Shown in pieces: positions 11,808 to 24,151 of a DNA stretch of 64,000 bases. The notes beneath the pieces are model-generated. The model was not told the DNA's origin and ran no database searches. It worked only from the letters and a program-made list of their open reading frames with translations. The translations under genes were made by a program, and so were the position numbers. Every line of letters starts with the position of its first letter. The stretch's first letter is position 1. Source of the DNA: Niebla homalea (Eukaryota; Ascomycota; Lecanoromycetes; Lecanorales; Ramalinaceae); contig JAHGAU010000015.1 of NCBI GenBank assembly GCA_019925105.1, positions 620,001 through 684,000 on the forward strand, read 5' to 3'.

Positions 11808-13664
11808 TTATGGCCGTCCGTACCCTCGTCGATGCTCGTTCCATCTCCCGTAGCTCGCCCGACTGCGTGATGGATATGCGAATCCATGGCGCCTTGGATA
11901 CCTCGAGAAGCTCGGCTGATGATCAAAGAATCCCGTATGCGGCTCTTGCGGAGGAGCACGTGGGCGATATCTATTTACCCCGAATCGATTGCGAGTATGA
12001 TGAGCTTGGGGAGGGGGCGTGGCTTGCTGATTCAGCTGGGATTCACTCGTCGCGGGGTGAAGGACCGCCGTTGTTGCGTGAGGCGCTTCGAAATATGTCT
12101 TCACGGTATGTCTTCCAGCTGCTCCAGCTAAGAACGAAGCGAACCAAATGTCAACGTTGTCCAAATATTTCGAGATTCAAGACTATGGGTAGAAAGCGAG
12201 GAGGGGAGGGTGGGGCTCAGTACGTATGGTGTTTACATGTCTGAGCAGGCACACCGGTTGCCCGCGATACTCTATACCATTGAAAGCAGAGAACGGTACG
12301 TCCTTGGTTACGAGCCATTGGATCGGTATGGAACCTTTGACCTCTTTTGCTCCTTCGAGAAATACCGGCACTCTTGCAAGAGGATCCCAGGGTCCTGTCA
12401 TTTCCGCTAGACCGCAGAACTTGCCACGATGTCTCTGGCTGCAAGATGTCTTAAGTACCTTTCCAGTGAGCCTCTCAAAGGCAGCAAGGAGTTACTCACC
12501 TGTGCGTGATCGACCAAATCAACAAGACCTTGGCTTCTGCTGGTTTCCTTTCCCAAGCTTCTTGGAGGACCTTGTTTGCGCCTTCTTTGTTCGACCATAC
12601 ACCGTCTTTAATCGAATGCCGAAGATAGGCAATATCGGACGACTTCATCATGTATACCAATGACTACTCTCGTGAGCCTGCGTCAGATCTCTTTTCAGGC
12701 TCGGAGCACTTACACCATAAGGCAAAGAGAAGGTGCTCGGGTCAAGTGCTTCCTCCGTTGGGGCCCCCATACCTAGTTGAGTTGACGCAAGGAAAGCCAT
12801 CTCGTTGAATGAAGGACCTGTGCGCTGCCAAATCTGCGGTGCATGAACAGGTTCGAATGGGACAGGGTTTGCTAAGTCGCCTTGACTGTGAGGTGGCACG
12901 ATCCGAGAGGCTTGGTCATTCCTTGCATCACCTACATCTCCGAGAGCTGCAGAGAAATTCCCCGTGGACGAACCCTCTATCAGGTCGTTTAGTGAGTGCC
13001 TTCGATGCAGTGTGGGGAAGAACTCTGATGCATTAACAATGCGTGCTGTCCTCGGCCGGCTTAGTGGCCCCCTCTCGCCCAAGATCAAGATATCGTAGAT
13101 CTGTAAATCAGGTTGAGAAGTTTCGACAAGCTGCTGTAATGTTGATTCCTCCCCGGGTCTGTCGATCTGGTAGGCGCCCTCCAGTCTGGGCCTGGCACTC
13201 TTCCTATTTACGGTCATATCGGCAGGTGACTTCAGCCGTGCCGAGTTTGGGTTTGTATGGTCTCCTATAGCTCCAAAACTGCTGCTTGACTTATTGCCGC
13301 CCGAAGAAGAAGACGAATATGTGTACAGGATTGATTTGTCTCGTAAGATGGGTCCTGTGACTAAAGCCGAGTTCGGCGCCTGCTTTTCCAATTCGCCTAC
13401 CGTAGATGGGCTAGGAACGGTTATCGACAGGCCTGTCCTGGAACAACCAGTCTTCCTGTGGCTTGAGCCCCATCTGAAAGGTGATAAAGACTGATCACTT
13501 GGTGATTTTCTGAGAACCTCAAGGCTTTCTGACTCTGCTTCATTGGAGATCCTAGGCCCGTAAAGCAGACGTCCATCATCCGAAAGGGGATCACCCTTTT
13601 CGATGAAGCGTGGGGAGCGGTGATGGCTGAGGGGCAAGGTAGGTGCTGCATTTTGTTCATTCAT
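11808..13664 (-). CDS. YTH-domain RNA-binding protein
   Basis: YTH proteins bind RNA, classically at N6-methyladenosine. Four phase-consistent exons, 13664-12714, 12663-12500, 12438-12224 and 12127-11808, give 549 residues. Residues 1-317 are disordered and Ser/Pro rich. The YTH domain spans about 320-445: MMKSSDIAYLRHSIKDGVW, EGANKVLQEAW, KVLLIWSI, FCGLAEMTGPWDP, IPIQWLVTKDVPFSAFN. The last exon encodes an Arg/Tyr/Pro-rich tail (NRYRPRAPPQEP, RRHGFAYPSRSRASYGRW) suited to RNA contact. The first cage Trp is present (residue 340), but the second and third positions look replaced. The joins of exons 2/3 and 3/4 are less certain than the first join; a few residues around 372 and 443 could change. 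The upstream in-frame GTG at 13682 was passed over for the ATG at 13664. Confidence 0.78.
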
Positions 13665-14509
13665 GTTTACCCTCACACGCACAGCGACTCTGCTGTAGGA
13701 ATGTCAGGACATATGCATAACGTGATGATGATGAGTAGATAGTCAAGCAGTCCGACCGAACGTTGCCATCTTCGTATAAGTGAATGGCTATGGGTCTCAA
13801 TTACCTCTGTGCATTGAATTGAAATTCACCTAAGCGAGATTGGCATTAAGAGAGGATAAACAATTTAATGTGTTCACTAGCCATGGTATGAAGGTGGCGA
13901 AATTGGTGACCTGGGCAACCCGCTGTGACTCCGACTGAGGCTGAACACGCCACACTCAATAAAACATGCCAAGGTGAGATGAAAACGTGATGTACAAGTG
14001 TCACTGGCGTTTCGTATTCAGTTGGTCACTCGTAGGTTGAAACAGGCGTAGGCGAGATCTCCTGACACATATCAATTTCAATTCTCCCTAACTAAATAAA
14101 ATCTCCTGCAACTTTCTGTTCGATCAGAAGTGGCCGCAAACTCGCAACAGGATTGCAGAGCGTTGCAAGAGTTTTTTGTTTTCCTGTCGGCCGATGAGCC
14201 ATATAATCCATTAATACCCTATCTAAATCAGCCTACCCAGCATTCATAGTAATGAAGCATTACATCTCCTGCAACAAGATATGTTCCTCTTCCTTGGCTT
14301 AGTATCAAGATAATTGATGTGAATACAAGTCTCTGTTTCTCTGTTGAAAATTTGTTCTTTGGTACTGCTTGATTAGGCTCTCATACTCAGTGCTCGGCTT
14401 CCCTTTTAGTGCATTCTAGCCAATCTTTTTCTTGTCTTCAATCTGCGTCTGATTTCCGGATCTCTCAATGGACTTTATCTCCATCATCAAATACGTCTAC
14501 TCACCATCA
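13665..14509. other. Intergenic: YTH gene upstream region
   Basis: 845 bp without any convincing coding sequence; presumably the YTH gene promoter and 5' untranslated region. It is moderately AT rich but lacks the RIP-like bias of the transposon blocks. Confidence 0.45.
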
Positions 14510-15657
14510 TGTCCATGTTTTCCACTCGTCCTCCACGAACTAAAATGAGGGTGACTCAGGCATCACAAACATCAACTAAGCAAGAGATTCAAACTAGATA
14601 AGGATAGCAGCAAGATCTCATCACCTCACAACTGCAAAGCTTTTACATGGTATTTACATTGACACATACATCTGTCCCTTACACTTTACTTGAACGTAGC
14701 ATTAGCTCTAACTACAATAAAGGGTTGCCACGTACCTTGCCATCTGGGGTATCTTCGACTCGCACCTATTCCAACATCGAGATCACAATGCCACGCGCAA
14801 GGCTGCAAAGGTCATCTACGATGAGCATGTCGAGCCTTTCCCCAGGGACATAGCACCTCAGAACGCTAAAGGTATACCATGAATCAAGGGCATTTCTTTT
14901 CTTCGCTACGATGGCTCTGTCTTTGAAGCGGACGATGCTGATTTTGAGTGAGCGAAGGAAAGCTTACGATGAAACCGTCAGGTGTGGACAAAGGTATGGA
15001 TATTGTACTCCTTTGACTTGTACGACAGCGGTTGAAGTCAGATTTCGACAACGGCCACATCTGATCTCTCCTCTACATGACTTTGTTTTGGGACTTCGTG
15101 CTCGAAAGCAAATTCTCAAGTTTCAGATTGTTATCTGTGAAGACAAAGAATGCTCACGACCCATTGACAGCCTCGAGATAAGATTTAAGGACGAGTCTTC
15201 GCGCAAGCCAGATGTTACTAGCCTCGCCGACACAGCAGGAGGGCCGACAGCTTACAGCGTAGGAAAGGTCCCGCGACGGCTAGGGTCCATTGTCAGAACA
15301 ATTATCGGAAGACAGGTCTGTCTCCCTGACCTACCAGGTACCATTGCTCCTCCTCAAATGATATGGCTTGTGCTGATGTCTACAGACGAGAGATGCCTTC
15401 ATTTTGAATGCGATGTCAAAGCTCATCACGTGCTTGAAGCTGGTTTTGTCGAGTGGGTGCATGCTGGTCCTTCTGTCTTTAGTGCGCTTGCCTTGGGCAG
15501 CCTCGAAACTGGATTCGACAGGTACGACAGATTACGATCGAGAAAGAAGACTTGCGCGCTGACCTTAGTAGGGTCAATGTGTCTGTACAAGAGGGATCAG
15601 ATCCCAAAGCTGTTGCACCCCCAGGTTGTCAACGGACTGCGGTTGAAGAAGGAATAA
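14510..15657 (+). CDS. Unrecognised candidate gene, possibly decayed
   Basis: I do not recognise this protein. The 5' part can be read as exons 14510-14551, 14604-14647 and about 14719-14870, with GT-AG joins in phase, giving MSMFSTRPPRTKMR, then DSSKISSPHNCKAFT, then WGIFDSHLFQHRDHNATRK and EHVEPFPRDIAPQNAKG. Downstream, coding-like pieces fall in different frames: KGISFLRYDGSVFEADDADF at 14884-14949, VWTKVWILYSFDLYDSG at 14983-15033, and an open frame to 15657. I could not join them by standard introns. It may be a real gene with mis-seen introns, a pseudogene with frameshifts, or chance. Coordinates are approximate. Confidence 0.25.
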
Positions 15658-17382
15658 GCAACAAGCGGCAAGCAATGGTTAAGGTCTCGCCACTACGTCG
15701 TTCTGTATCCGGTACCAATTTAGCCCTACGTGCGGAACTTCAACTTGATTTGAAACAGAAAAGAAGAGTAAACCGCGACTTGGGTAGACTGCCTTCGGCC
15801 GAAGCAGAACACATCCACCATTGTGAGTGTGGCTGGTCTGGCGAAGAAAGACTACTGGTAGGTCTACAATTTACACTGCCGGCTTTATTACTCATGATGT
15901 CGCGACATAGGTAAGATGCAGCCCATGCTGTCGCTCCCAGCACTCCATATGCTATGGCTTCTGCGGTGAACGGCCAACCGAAGACCATTTTTGCTATGAA
16001 TGCTTGTGTGGTGATATCTTCTCTCCGGCAATCTATCCATCAATCATAGCAAAAATGAGACGGTTGGCTCAATATAGAAGGGCGTTATGCTTAGTCTTTG
16101 ATAAGGGACGAGTGGCTATCGAAGCTGCGTTCAGACAACACCTCCGTAAGTCGAGAGTGCTTTTGAGATGCCAAGTGATTTATAGACTCTAGACATCGAC
16201 CATACTGTATCAAGGCCCTTTGCACTCTTCACTCAGCAGCTTGTCACTATGTTCATACATAGAACCTTTCCACATTTCAAGATATCTGCAATGACCACCG
16301 AAAGTGGGCACAGTGTGTGGAGCTCTCGACCTAGACCAATTAGGCTTGAGTATGGACAGACTCGGTTTATGCAGAAACCTAAAGGAGAATTAGGCAAGCC
16401 ACAACGGTTTGGAGGCATTCGAGCTGCCCCTTTTAGTATTTGGATGCCCGTCCATGCTTCTTCCTTTCTTGAATCCCATTGGCTCGACGAACCTTGCAGA
16501 CGGCACGGATCTCGCTTGTAGCTCAAAAAGGGGGAAAGCGCAAGACAAGCGCAATGCGCAACGAACACGCGATCTTCCCAGGACCGAGGACCGTCAACGC
16601 CGCAACGCCAACGCCGCAACGGAACACGAAAAGCAAATCCCCCCTCCCCACTCGTGATTCCCGTCTTTTGCGAGACATTTTTTTTTATTACTAGGATGGG
16701 GGGGATCTCGGCAATGATGACTTCGGGACTCATTTTTGGTGTCGGCATTTGTCACGCTGGAAAAGGAGAAAGACGGTGAAGACTGAAGAGACATGAGGTA
16801 TGACTTATATGAAGCAGAGATTGCGATGTGCCAAATCCAGTGTTTCTCCAACGGCGCTATGTCTTTGAAGGGATAAGCACAATGATTTCGACTCCATGTT
16901 CTTCAGTTCGTACTTCGTACCTCTAGAACACCTGTAAGCCTAACTTTTGGTGTCGGAGCTAAGAAAACCCAGGGGAGAGTTGATGAATCTGATCGAATCA
17001 CAGATCGATTCGTCCTTTTAAACCTTGCCGGCCTTGAGGACGTCTAAATTTCCATCTCCCACCGACAGGGGTGGGGAACAGGGGGAGACCTGATCAGCCT
17101 TGTCGGTGTCACCTCTATTCGGACCTCCATCCATCCCGGTTGAGTCTACACATATACACAATAGGTCTTCACCGGCGAAGTGGCGATACCAAGCGGCTCC
17201 TCAACGAACTGCTCAATCGCCGCGTCATTAGCACGTGCGTTTCAGGAACAAGCTTTCGTGCACGAGGCCACCAAAAAGCCACCGACCGTCCCCTTGGTGT
17301 GGACACCACGGATTGCTCCAAGATCCCTTCTCCTTTTCCATAGGTATGACTTGATCTCCACCGGTCATCACCTCGAGGTACA
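15658..17382. other. Intergenic, nothing recognised
   Basis: 1.7 kb with only short overlapping frames. A minus-strand frame from 15988 starts MVFGWPFTAEAIAYGVLG, a hydrophobic start that could be a small membrane protein, but it runs into unconvincing sequence. The right end (16,900-17,382) should be the promoter and leader of the gene starting at 17383. Confidence 0.4.
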
Positions 17383-19926
17383 ATGGCTCCATCCTTCAAG
17401 ATATCATTTCCGATCCCCGCCTGGAGGCCCAACAGTTCCACGCAAACCACCCCAGGATCCCAGGCGTCCAATAGGAGTGACCACGACGCCACTCCAGCGT
17501 CATATCCAGGCTCAAAGGCCGAGAGACTTCTTGGAGGGGCAAGCTTTGATGGAGGTGAGCTCAAGAAGAAACAGTCTAAGAAAGAACGGAAGTCGTTCCA
17601 CAAATATCCCAGCTTCATGAGTGTCACGCTCGCCGACATGGAACATGAATCGAGCAGGGCGGAGGATGAATTCCCTTTTCCTGGCATGAAGGTACCACTC
17701 AACGGCAACCAACCATTACGAAGACAGGCAAGCTCCCCGCTTTTGGGGGACGCCAATGCGGAACCCTCACCAAGTACCGACTACTTTAGCAGTGCATCGA
17801 ACAATCCACAAGCTCGCCGTGCTCACTCATCCAGTCCTCTGCGATCGCACTACGACAAGTCCGCCTCTTCTCTCCTTGTTTCCCAGCAGACTTCCGCATC
17901 TGCCATCAGGGACCAAGCTTTGAGGAAAGGAATGGCGTCTGCTCCAAGCCCATTGAGCCATCACCTTACTTCAAATGAAGATCTTCAACGACATTCGCTG
18001 CATTCCCGAACTCAGTCCGGAGATTCGAGAGGGTCAGAAGCGGCGAGGATATCCGGTAGCACCAAAATTGCTCGAATGCCCCGCCGAAGACCATCAGTGA
18101 ACGATCTCCCAACTCTGTACCCTGATGCACCTCGCGCTTTCTATGCTGTTTCTCCGCCTCCGGCCCTCCTCAACTCGTCAGTGCCGAGGCCCATGCACCT
18201 TGCAGGCCCCCCGAGCAAGTCTTTTAGCCGGCCGAAATGGTGGTATCGGAGTAAGACCGAAAGACCTACATCACCGAATGCTACAATTTCTGGCGGTTTG
18301 GCAAATCAGGAGGAGTCAGACCCGAGATTTTCTTCGGTTAAATTGCATGTGAGGAAGCCGAAGGCAGGCGCAGGAGTGAGGAATTGGTTTGATGGACTGG
18401 ATGAAAATGAAGTATTTGCCAAGGCAGAGGAACCGCAATTGGAGACTCAAGAAGAGTCGAGATACAACCTCTCCGAAAGAACGGACCCGAAATCGGCTCT
18501 TTCAGAGACTCCGCATAAAGCGCCCGAATCCTTGCCAAAGACGAGGAAAAGCTCTTTCAGTAGCAGAAGTGGCCCTTCAGATCGGAAACTCAGCTTCAGA
18601 ATCGACGAGACCCCATCAAGACGGACGCCACGCAACTTCTCGCCTCCATCAAGATCCCACAGGCGCCCAGCCCTTACTGGTAACGCCGACAGTAAAAGCG
18701 CCAGGTCAACCGAAAGCCCAAAGGGCATTCCCGAAGGCATCGATCTCCAAGTTCAGAGTATCCTGAATCTCTCTTCTTCCGATGACGAGGAGCAGGAAAC
18801 GATTTCCAGCCCTTCACGACCATCATCTGACCGTCGCCATCGGATGCGTGCGAGTGTTGAGCGCGCGGATCACGGTGACGATATCCTACTGGGTAGCGCA
18901 CAACGCGTGCAGCAAGTCCGAACCCGACGGATGAAAAACCAGATCCGCCCGTCATCCAGGAGATCCAAGAGCCCCAACGATGTTCCTCCAGTACCGCAGC
19001 TACCCGTACGTCCCGACCTGGGTCAAAGAAACAGCAGTCATTGCTGGCGTGAGATGATGGACGAGAGGAGCACAACAGACGCTGGAGGCGACAGCACGGT
19101 CGAGAGCGGATCAAATAACGCCGACACGCCGCTCACCTCTCCAATCTCCAGCCGCACCTCCATCTCAACGCACAAAAAGAAATTCCCCTTCCGCGGCAGC
19201 AAGCTCATGAAGGTCACCTCCGAAGAAGAAAAGCTGCTCGAAGCTATGCGGGAGAAACGTGCCTCCATCCGAGCCAACGATTACCAAAAGGGGTTTGACA
19301 GAGCAATGGCCCTCCAGGCCGGCAACGACCTCTTTGCTCCCCGGCCTCAAACCGCCGGCGCGGACGGGAGTCAATCGTTCCAGCGCATATCCTCGCTCTC
19401 CGAACCCCTCCGCAGCAGCAGGGGCTCGATCTCGCCGCCTGCCTTACTCACACCCGCTACCTACGTCGGTCACACCCCCAAAGCTTCCCTGGCCAGTCTC
19501 GGCGCGGGGAGTGGGAGAAGTCTCAGCACGGACAACCTCCTGCTGAGTGACGACCTGGACGAGGCTTACCCCTTTCCTGCAGTCCCTGAAATCGTTCGGC
19601 CTCCACCACTGCATCAGCACATGAACATCAACCCTGCGAAGCCATCGCCGAGCTTGAGCTTCGGTACGATGGGCGACGCCATGATGCCAGGCACTCCCAG
19701 TACTGGAAACCTCCCCGTCACACCGCCTCCGACATCTGTGCCGGCGTTGGAGAGGTCTATGAGTCGGAGCACCACAGGCAAGACTGCTGGGTATCTGGGC
19801 ATGGCGGGCCATGAGAGGAAGAGGACGGCCAGTAGTGGGGTCGTGATGCTTGATGGGGTGGAGCTCGCCGCGAGGGAGGCGGACGAGGAGAGGGAAATTA
19901 TTGGATGGGCTTTGGATAGCTATTGA
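17383..19926 (+). CDS. Large intrinsically disordered Ser/Pro-rich protein of unknown function
   Basis: An uninterrupted 847-codon frame, far longer than chance would allow at this base composition. The product is dominated by Ser, Pro, Arg and Lys, with many SP/TP and RxxS sites (SSSPLRS, PRRRPSVNDLP), and has no predicted membrane segment or enzyme motif that I recognise. Short ordered islands that may be conserved are KYPSFMSVTLADME (residues about 73-86), RPKWWYRSKTERP, the VRNWFDGLDENEVFAKAE block near residue 335, a Lys-rich KKKFPFRGSKLMKVTSEEEKLLEAMREKR helix near residue 600, and the acidic end ADEEREIIGWALDSY. This pattern fits fungal phosphoproteins of signalling or polarity networks, but that is a guess. 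Start at the first ATG, in a good context (acaATGgct). Confidence 0.75.
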   Translation: MAPSFKISFPIPAWRPNSSTQTTPGSQASNRSDHDATPASYPGSKAERLLGGASFDGGELKKKQSKKERKSFHKYPSFMSVTLADMEHESSRAEDEFPFPGMKVPLNGNQPLRRQASSPLLGDANAEPSPSTDYFSSASNNPQARRAHSSSPLRSHYDKSASSLLVSQQTSASAIRDQALRKGMASAPSPLSHHLTSNEDLQRHSLHSRTQSGDSRGSEAARISGSTKIARMPRRRPSVNDLPTLYPDAPRAFYAVSPPPALLNSSVPRPMHLAGPPSKSFSRPKWWYRSKTERPTSPNATISGGLANQEESDPRFSSVKLHVRKPKAGAGVRNWFDGLDENEVFAKAEEPQLETQEESRYNLSERTDPKSALSETPHKAPESLPKTRKSSFSSRSGPSDRKLSFRIDETPSRRTPRNFSPPSRSHRRPALTGNADSKSARSTESPKGIPEGIDLQVQSILNLSSSDDEEQETISSPSRPSSDRRHRMRASVERADHGDDILLGSAQRVQQVRTRRMKNQIRPSSRRSKSPNDVPPVPQLPVRPDLGQRNSSHCWREMMDERSTTDAGGDSTVESGSNNADTPLTSPISSRTSISTHKKKFPFRGSKLMKVTSEEEKLLEAMREKRASIRANDYQKGFDRAMALQAGNDLFAPRPQTAGADGSQSFQRISSLSEPLRSSRGSISPPALLTPATYVGHTPKASLASLGAGSGRSLSTDNLLLSDDLDEAYPFPAVPEIVRPPPLHQHMNINPAKPSPSLSFGTMGDAMMPGTPSTGNLPVTPPPTSVPALERSMSRSTTGKTAGYLGMAGHERKRTASSGVVMLDGVELAAREADEEREIIGWALDSY

Positions 19927-22891
19927 AAAGGTTGAGGAATCATCGGTACATATGGGCGTAATAGCAACATGCCCTTGTAAATCTATGGTCAAGAGGTGGA
20001 CAGCAATATTTTGGCATTTCCAGGGTACACACAGTGGCAAGTTCCTGTCCAAATTTCTGTACATCAACGAATTTCAGACATGTAATTAAATCAAGAACAC
20101 AACGATCTCTGAGACGAAACAGACCCGCTCACCAAAAATACCCAAAGTTGTCGTGCTGGCTCCCTCTTCGGCCTGTGCCCATCTCTTGCAAGAAAGTCCC
20201 CCAGCATTCGCCTTGGAATACCAATGGCCCAGCCCTTCCTGTCCAAACCACCGCACTTTCGCCCCGACCCTTTGCAAATAATCCCCCCTTCTCTCTAGCC
20301 CAAGATCATTGGGACGTCTTCGTCCCTCGCCCCATGCGCCAAGAAGATTGCCGTGCCCTCCGCGCAGCCCAGCTCCCCGTATGATGAAGCACCTCAGGCC
20401 CGAGGCAGCAACCGGGAGGGAGGGAGGACAAGAAGCTGCTCCTACAAACCCCCTTCCTCATGATAGCTTCGGACCAACAAGGCCTTGCTTGCCTCTCCGA
20501 CTTGCCACCCGTCTGGGGTTCGGGAGGATTCCAAACAAGAACGAACGACAACAACACGCTCATCTTCCTCCGGCCCCTCCCTTTCACCCTTTACCCCTCC
20601 ATCTATCCGCGCCAACACGGGTTGCCAAGGAGGAGCTGAAAGTGTGCCTGGTTCAGCGGGGGAAAGCACCACCACCACCACGGGACAACAATGTCCGCGT
20701 ACACAGGCACCCAACCCCCCCGACGACGTTACCATCGCCGCAACCGCACGGCTGGCTCATCAACCCGCCAGACAACGACGACATTATTCCGTGGCGAGGC
20801 CCTTACCAGCTCAACATTCCCGCTCCAGTGTTTCTATGCAGGGACTTCTACACGAGGGCTTCGAGCTAGGTTATTGATGTGCACTGCTCATTTTCATGTG
20901 ATATCTAGCATCTTCGGTAAGGGAGGGAGTGGAGTGGAGGGGAAGGGAGGGTTTATGTGCAGAGAAGCCAAGTGGAGTGTTCAGCAATGGGGGTTGATAG
21001 CAGAGACCTTTATGACGACTTTCGATTGAACGTCGATCGTAAATGTTGAACGGTAGGCGACAGGACTCGAAAGCACAGTGTGCTTTCCCTGTATGTCATA
21101 TTCTGTCCGGTGCTGTTCGATGTGGAAAATTACAGTCTGTTGCTGATGTACTATGGCAGTATATCTAGAGTCGCTATATTAGGTATGGGTTTGAGGGTTG
21201 TAGGTAGTAAGGTCGGAAGCTCCGTTTCACCATCAATCAAATTGGTCGCGCCCTGTCACGGGTCAAAGCCGAAGTGGTCCGTGCCCTCTCCCCTTTTTGA
21301 CTTTTTGAGTTTTTGAGGCTGTGATTTATCATATGCCCAACTTTCAAGCTAACATGCTGCTAGCATGACAACATCCTGCTGTGCTGTCGGACGATCTGTC
21401 TCATCCTCAGCGCCCTGCCTCCAACATTGTTGACTTGCTGCTGTCTCACTAGCTTCAAACGCAGTTAACCTCGCGCTGGAGCTTCATGTTTACACGCCTC
21501 CTGCACCATTGGTATGCTAGTCGTCCTTGCTTTTTTGCGTCACGTCCTCGCTGCTATATCTCCTTTTTTCTTTTTTGGAACCGTGACCATGGGTATTTCC
21601 GGCTTTTGCGCAGCAGGTTTTGAGGAAGTCCCTTCGTTTCTTTCGGCCCAACTCGGAGATGGAGCAAGATGCCTGTTACCGGCAAAAATCCTCAGGTCTA
21701 CAACTCTGACCATGGAACGTGATTGAGGCCAACAACTCTGAGGCCGTCTTGCTATGTGGTGCTTCATTGTACCAAGAAGAGCGATGGCCAGCCGTTATTT
21801 TTTCCACTTGGTAGGTATCCTCCTTTCGTCAGCATTGCCTGGAATGCTCGGACCCTTTGACGAACACAGCATGATAGTTTCTTGTAAAGGACTTGCTATA
21901 TCGTGGCCTTCTCAAGTGCCGTCAAGAGCTTCGCAAGCTCAAAGCGCAACGTGTCAGAATGGCCCGCTCAAGTTACCAAACCGAGCTCGTGACAAGGGTT
22001 GGCTGGTGATGGGCCGAGGCTGCTGGGCCTTGCTAGAAGAAACCAAGGAGGAGATGACTTCCGCGAGAATTTTTATTGACATTGCAAGTCTGTTGCGCGC
22101 ACGCACGGAACCTCGCTGGTCCCTCGTGGAACGACTTCCTCGACCCTTTTGCGTGGCATCCAGCTTGCAAATTAGCTTACCCTCGCTTCCCTGCGCCCAT
22201 GTCTGCTTGAATATTGTTGTACAAATACCTTCAAATGCGGCCGTAGTTGGCCTTCTCTTTGCTGCCGAGACGCACAAAAGGTTAAAGGCCTGGTTCTTGA
22301 CAGGGGTGGCTATTGAGCAACCTTGTGTGGAGCCGCAGCCCAAGGTGTTGTATAATGACCCAAGTGAACTGGACGTTGGAGGCAGTACTTCGGATGTTGT
22401 GAGACATTCATGAGCACAGCTTGATTTGACACGGAAAGAGCTAGATCTCGCATTTCATTGAGGAAGCCTAGAATCGCGGAAGCGAAAACCTATTTGAGCC
22501 TTGGCGCTACAGTGCGATAGTGTTGGGCAAAAGTGGTTGGGATTGTAGGAAAACCCTTCGAATGGGGGCTGCAAATGCATGGGAACTGGCAAACGGCACA
22601 GCCACTGGAGTCCAGTATTCATCATCTAGAGACTATCTGATCATGAGCCGAACCACACTCTCAGGTCCGTGCCTGCCAAAAACCTGGCCCTGGGTATGTC
22701 CTTATGTAGGATATCATCTCATGGCATCATCTAGCTTCCAATGCAGACCCAACCAAACTATGCTTCCCAGGATGACAACGCCAAGTCGCTATGCATGCAC
22801 GTAAAGTGCCAAATTCGATGCTCGCCCGCTCCGCTAATAGTCCGTAGATTCCAAGAGGTAAAGTAGATTCGTGCTCATCGTAGATGCCATC
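19927..22891. other. Intergenic, nothing recognised
   Basis: About 3 kb between convergent genes. Several 90-220-codon frames occur on both strands (the longest 21754-22413, +) but overlap one another and show no motif, so I treat them as chance. 20,500-20,760 is CA/CCA-rich low-complexity sequence. Confidence 0.45.
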
Positions 22892-24151
22892 TCATGCGCG
22901 CACGCGGTATGGCTGAGTAGAGTTCAAGAATCGACTGATGATGTTGCCGCCCATTGCAGTGCGCATCTTCTTCGCCGGCTTCTCGTCCGCGTAGCTGCTC
23001 AATTGATGTTGTCCCAACGACGGCCTAGCCTTGTACATGGTCTCGCTCATAGCAAGACCACCATCGTCTTTGCCAATGATGGGCATGTAGCTGTCATTCT
23101 CTCCGCAATACGAAGAAACAATGGACCCTGGGGTAGTGTGGGTTGTGGATGGGGGAGAAGCAGTCGTGGACCGGGAAGAGACGCTGTGGCTGTCCGTAGA
23201 CGTGCCCGGCCGTGACAGGCCAGGAACATTATCAGCAGACGGAGGTGAGATGGAACGCTGATGTCGGTGTGGTGTTGGGTAGCGCGAGCTGCCAGTGAGG
23301 TCGACCGAGGACTGAGTGGGGGCTCTTGAGAAGGAGAAGCGCTCGAGGTCGGTGAGGTAGGAATTGGACGAGTAGCTCGATGGTGTACCATACACGCCCA
23401 TTGACTGGACTGGAGCAGGGAGCAGGGGCAACGAAGTCGTTGAGTCGTAAGGGCGAGCAGTCTGTGGCTGGGATTGGGGCTTCGAATAATACGCCCGCTG
23501 TTGCTTGAGGACTGAAGGCTCTCTAGCGTGCCTGAGGCGGTTGGACTCTTGCTGAGAATGCTTGGTGCGGATGGGAGCAAGGAAAGGCTCAAAATGAGTG
23601 AACAGATCCTCTGATGTGATGCGTAGATCCCAGTCGAGCAGGAAGAGAAGCTGCTTCTCCATAAGATTGACTTCGGTAATCGAAAACCCAAAGCCATCAT
23701 AGCCCCTCACAGATGAGTAGCGTGCCCAATGCTTGTTCTTGGGCGAGCTGTCATTGAGGTTTTTCGCGGCAAGAATCAAGGAGGCCAGGAAGATTCGATG
23801 GACTGTGCAACGCATACCCTTTGCCACGGGCGGAAGACGCTGTTGCAGTCTGGAGAGGTAGACAAGGGAGCTCATAAGAGTGGGGACTTGGACACGAGAC
23901 TTATCCACCAAAGATTGGATGAAGTCCTCGAGTGATGGCAAGGCAGGTGTCATTGGTGATGGCTCATCGTAAGGCGGAGTTGAAGGTGGTGTGGGTGGAA
24001 GATCCTTGTTAAATTGAGGGCGTTTCTGCTCACATCTGATGACAGCAGCCGCTTGTTGAGCGAGATACGAGATCATGTCCGGAGTCACTGGAGTAAGGAC
24101 AAATTGGTCCAGAGCCCTTTGATTCTGTGCTGTCGTCGCCATGATGAACAT
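22892..24151 (-). CDS. Pho85-type (PCL) cyclin
   Basis: Cyclin partner of a Pho85-family CDK, linked to morphogenesis, cell cycle entry or nutrient signalling. Single exon, 419 residues. The cyclin box covers about residues 72-195: [57 protein letters not shown], and the hallmark [19 protein letters not shown] followed by LFTHFEPFL. This layout is that of the Pcl1/Pcl2/PclA group. The C-terminal half is Ser/Thr/Pro-rich, ending in [16 protein letters not shown]. Two ATGs lie close together (24151 and 24142); the second (MATTAQNQ) has the better context and may be the true start. The gene has a long upstream stretch that could be a long leader. Confidence 0.87.
   Translation of the reverse strand: MFIMATTAQNQRALDQFVLTPVTPDMISYLAQQAAAVIRCEQKRPQFNKDLPPTPPSTPPYDEPSPMTPALPSLEDFIQSLVDKSRVQVPTLMSSLVYLSRLQQRLPPVAKGMRCTVHRIFLASLILAAKNLNDSSPKNKHWARYSSVRGYDGFGFSITEVNLMEKQLLFLLDWDLRITSEDLFTHFEPFLAPIRTKHSQQESNRLRHAREPSVLKQQRAYYSKPQSQPQTARPYDSTTSLPLLPAPVQSMGVYGTPSSYSSNSYLTDLERFSFSRAPTQSSVDLTGSSRYPTPHRHQRSISPPSADNVPGLSRPGTSTDSHSVSSRSTTASPPSTTHTTPGSIVSSYCGENDSYMPIIGKDDGGLAMSETMYKARPSLGQHQLSSYADEKPAKKMRTAMGGNIISRFLNSTQPYRVRA

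Noticed and set aside
21754..22413. 219-codon open frame, plus strand
   Set aside because: No conserved motif, overlapped by an equally open minus-strand frame, and composition like the surrounding non-coding DNA.
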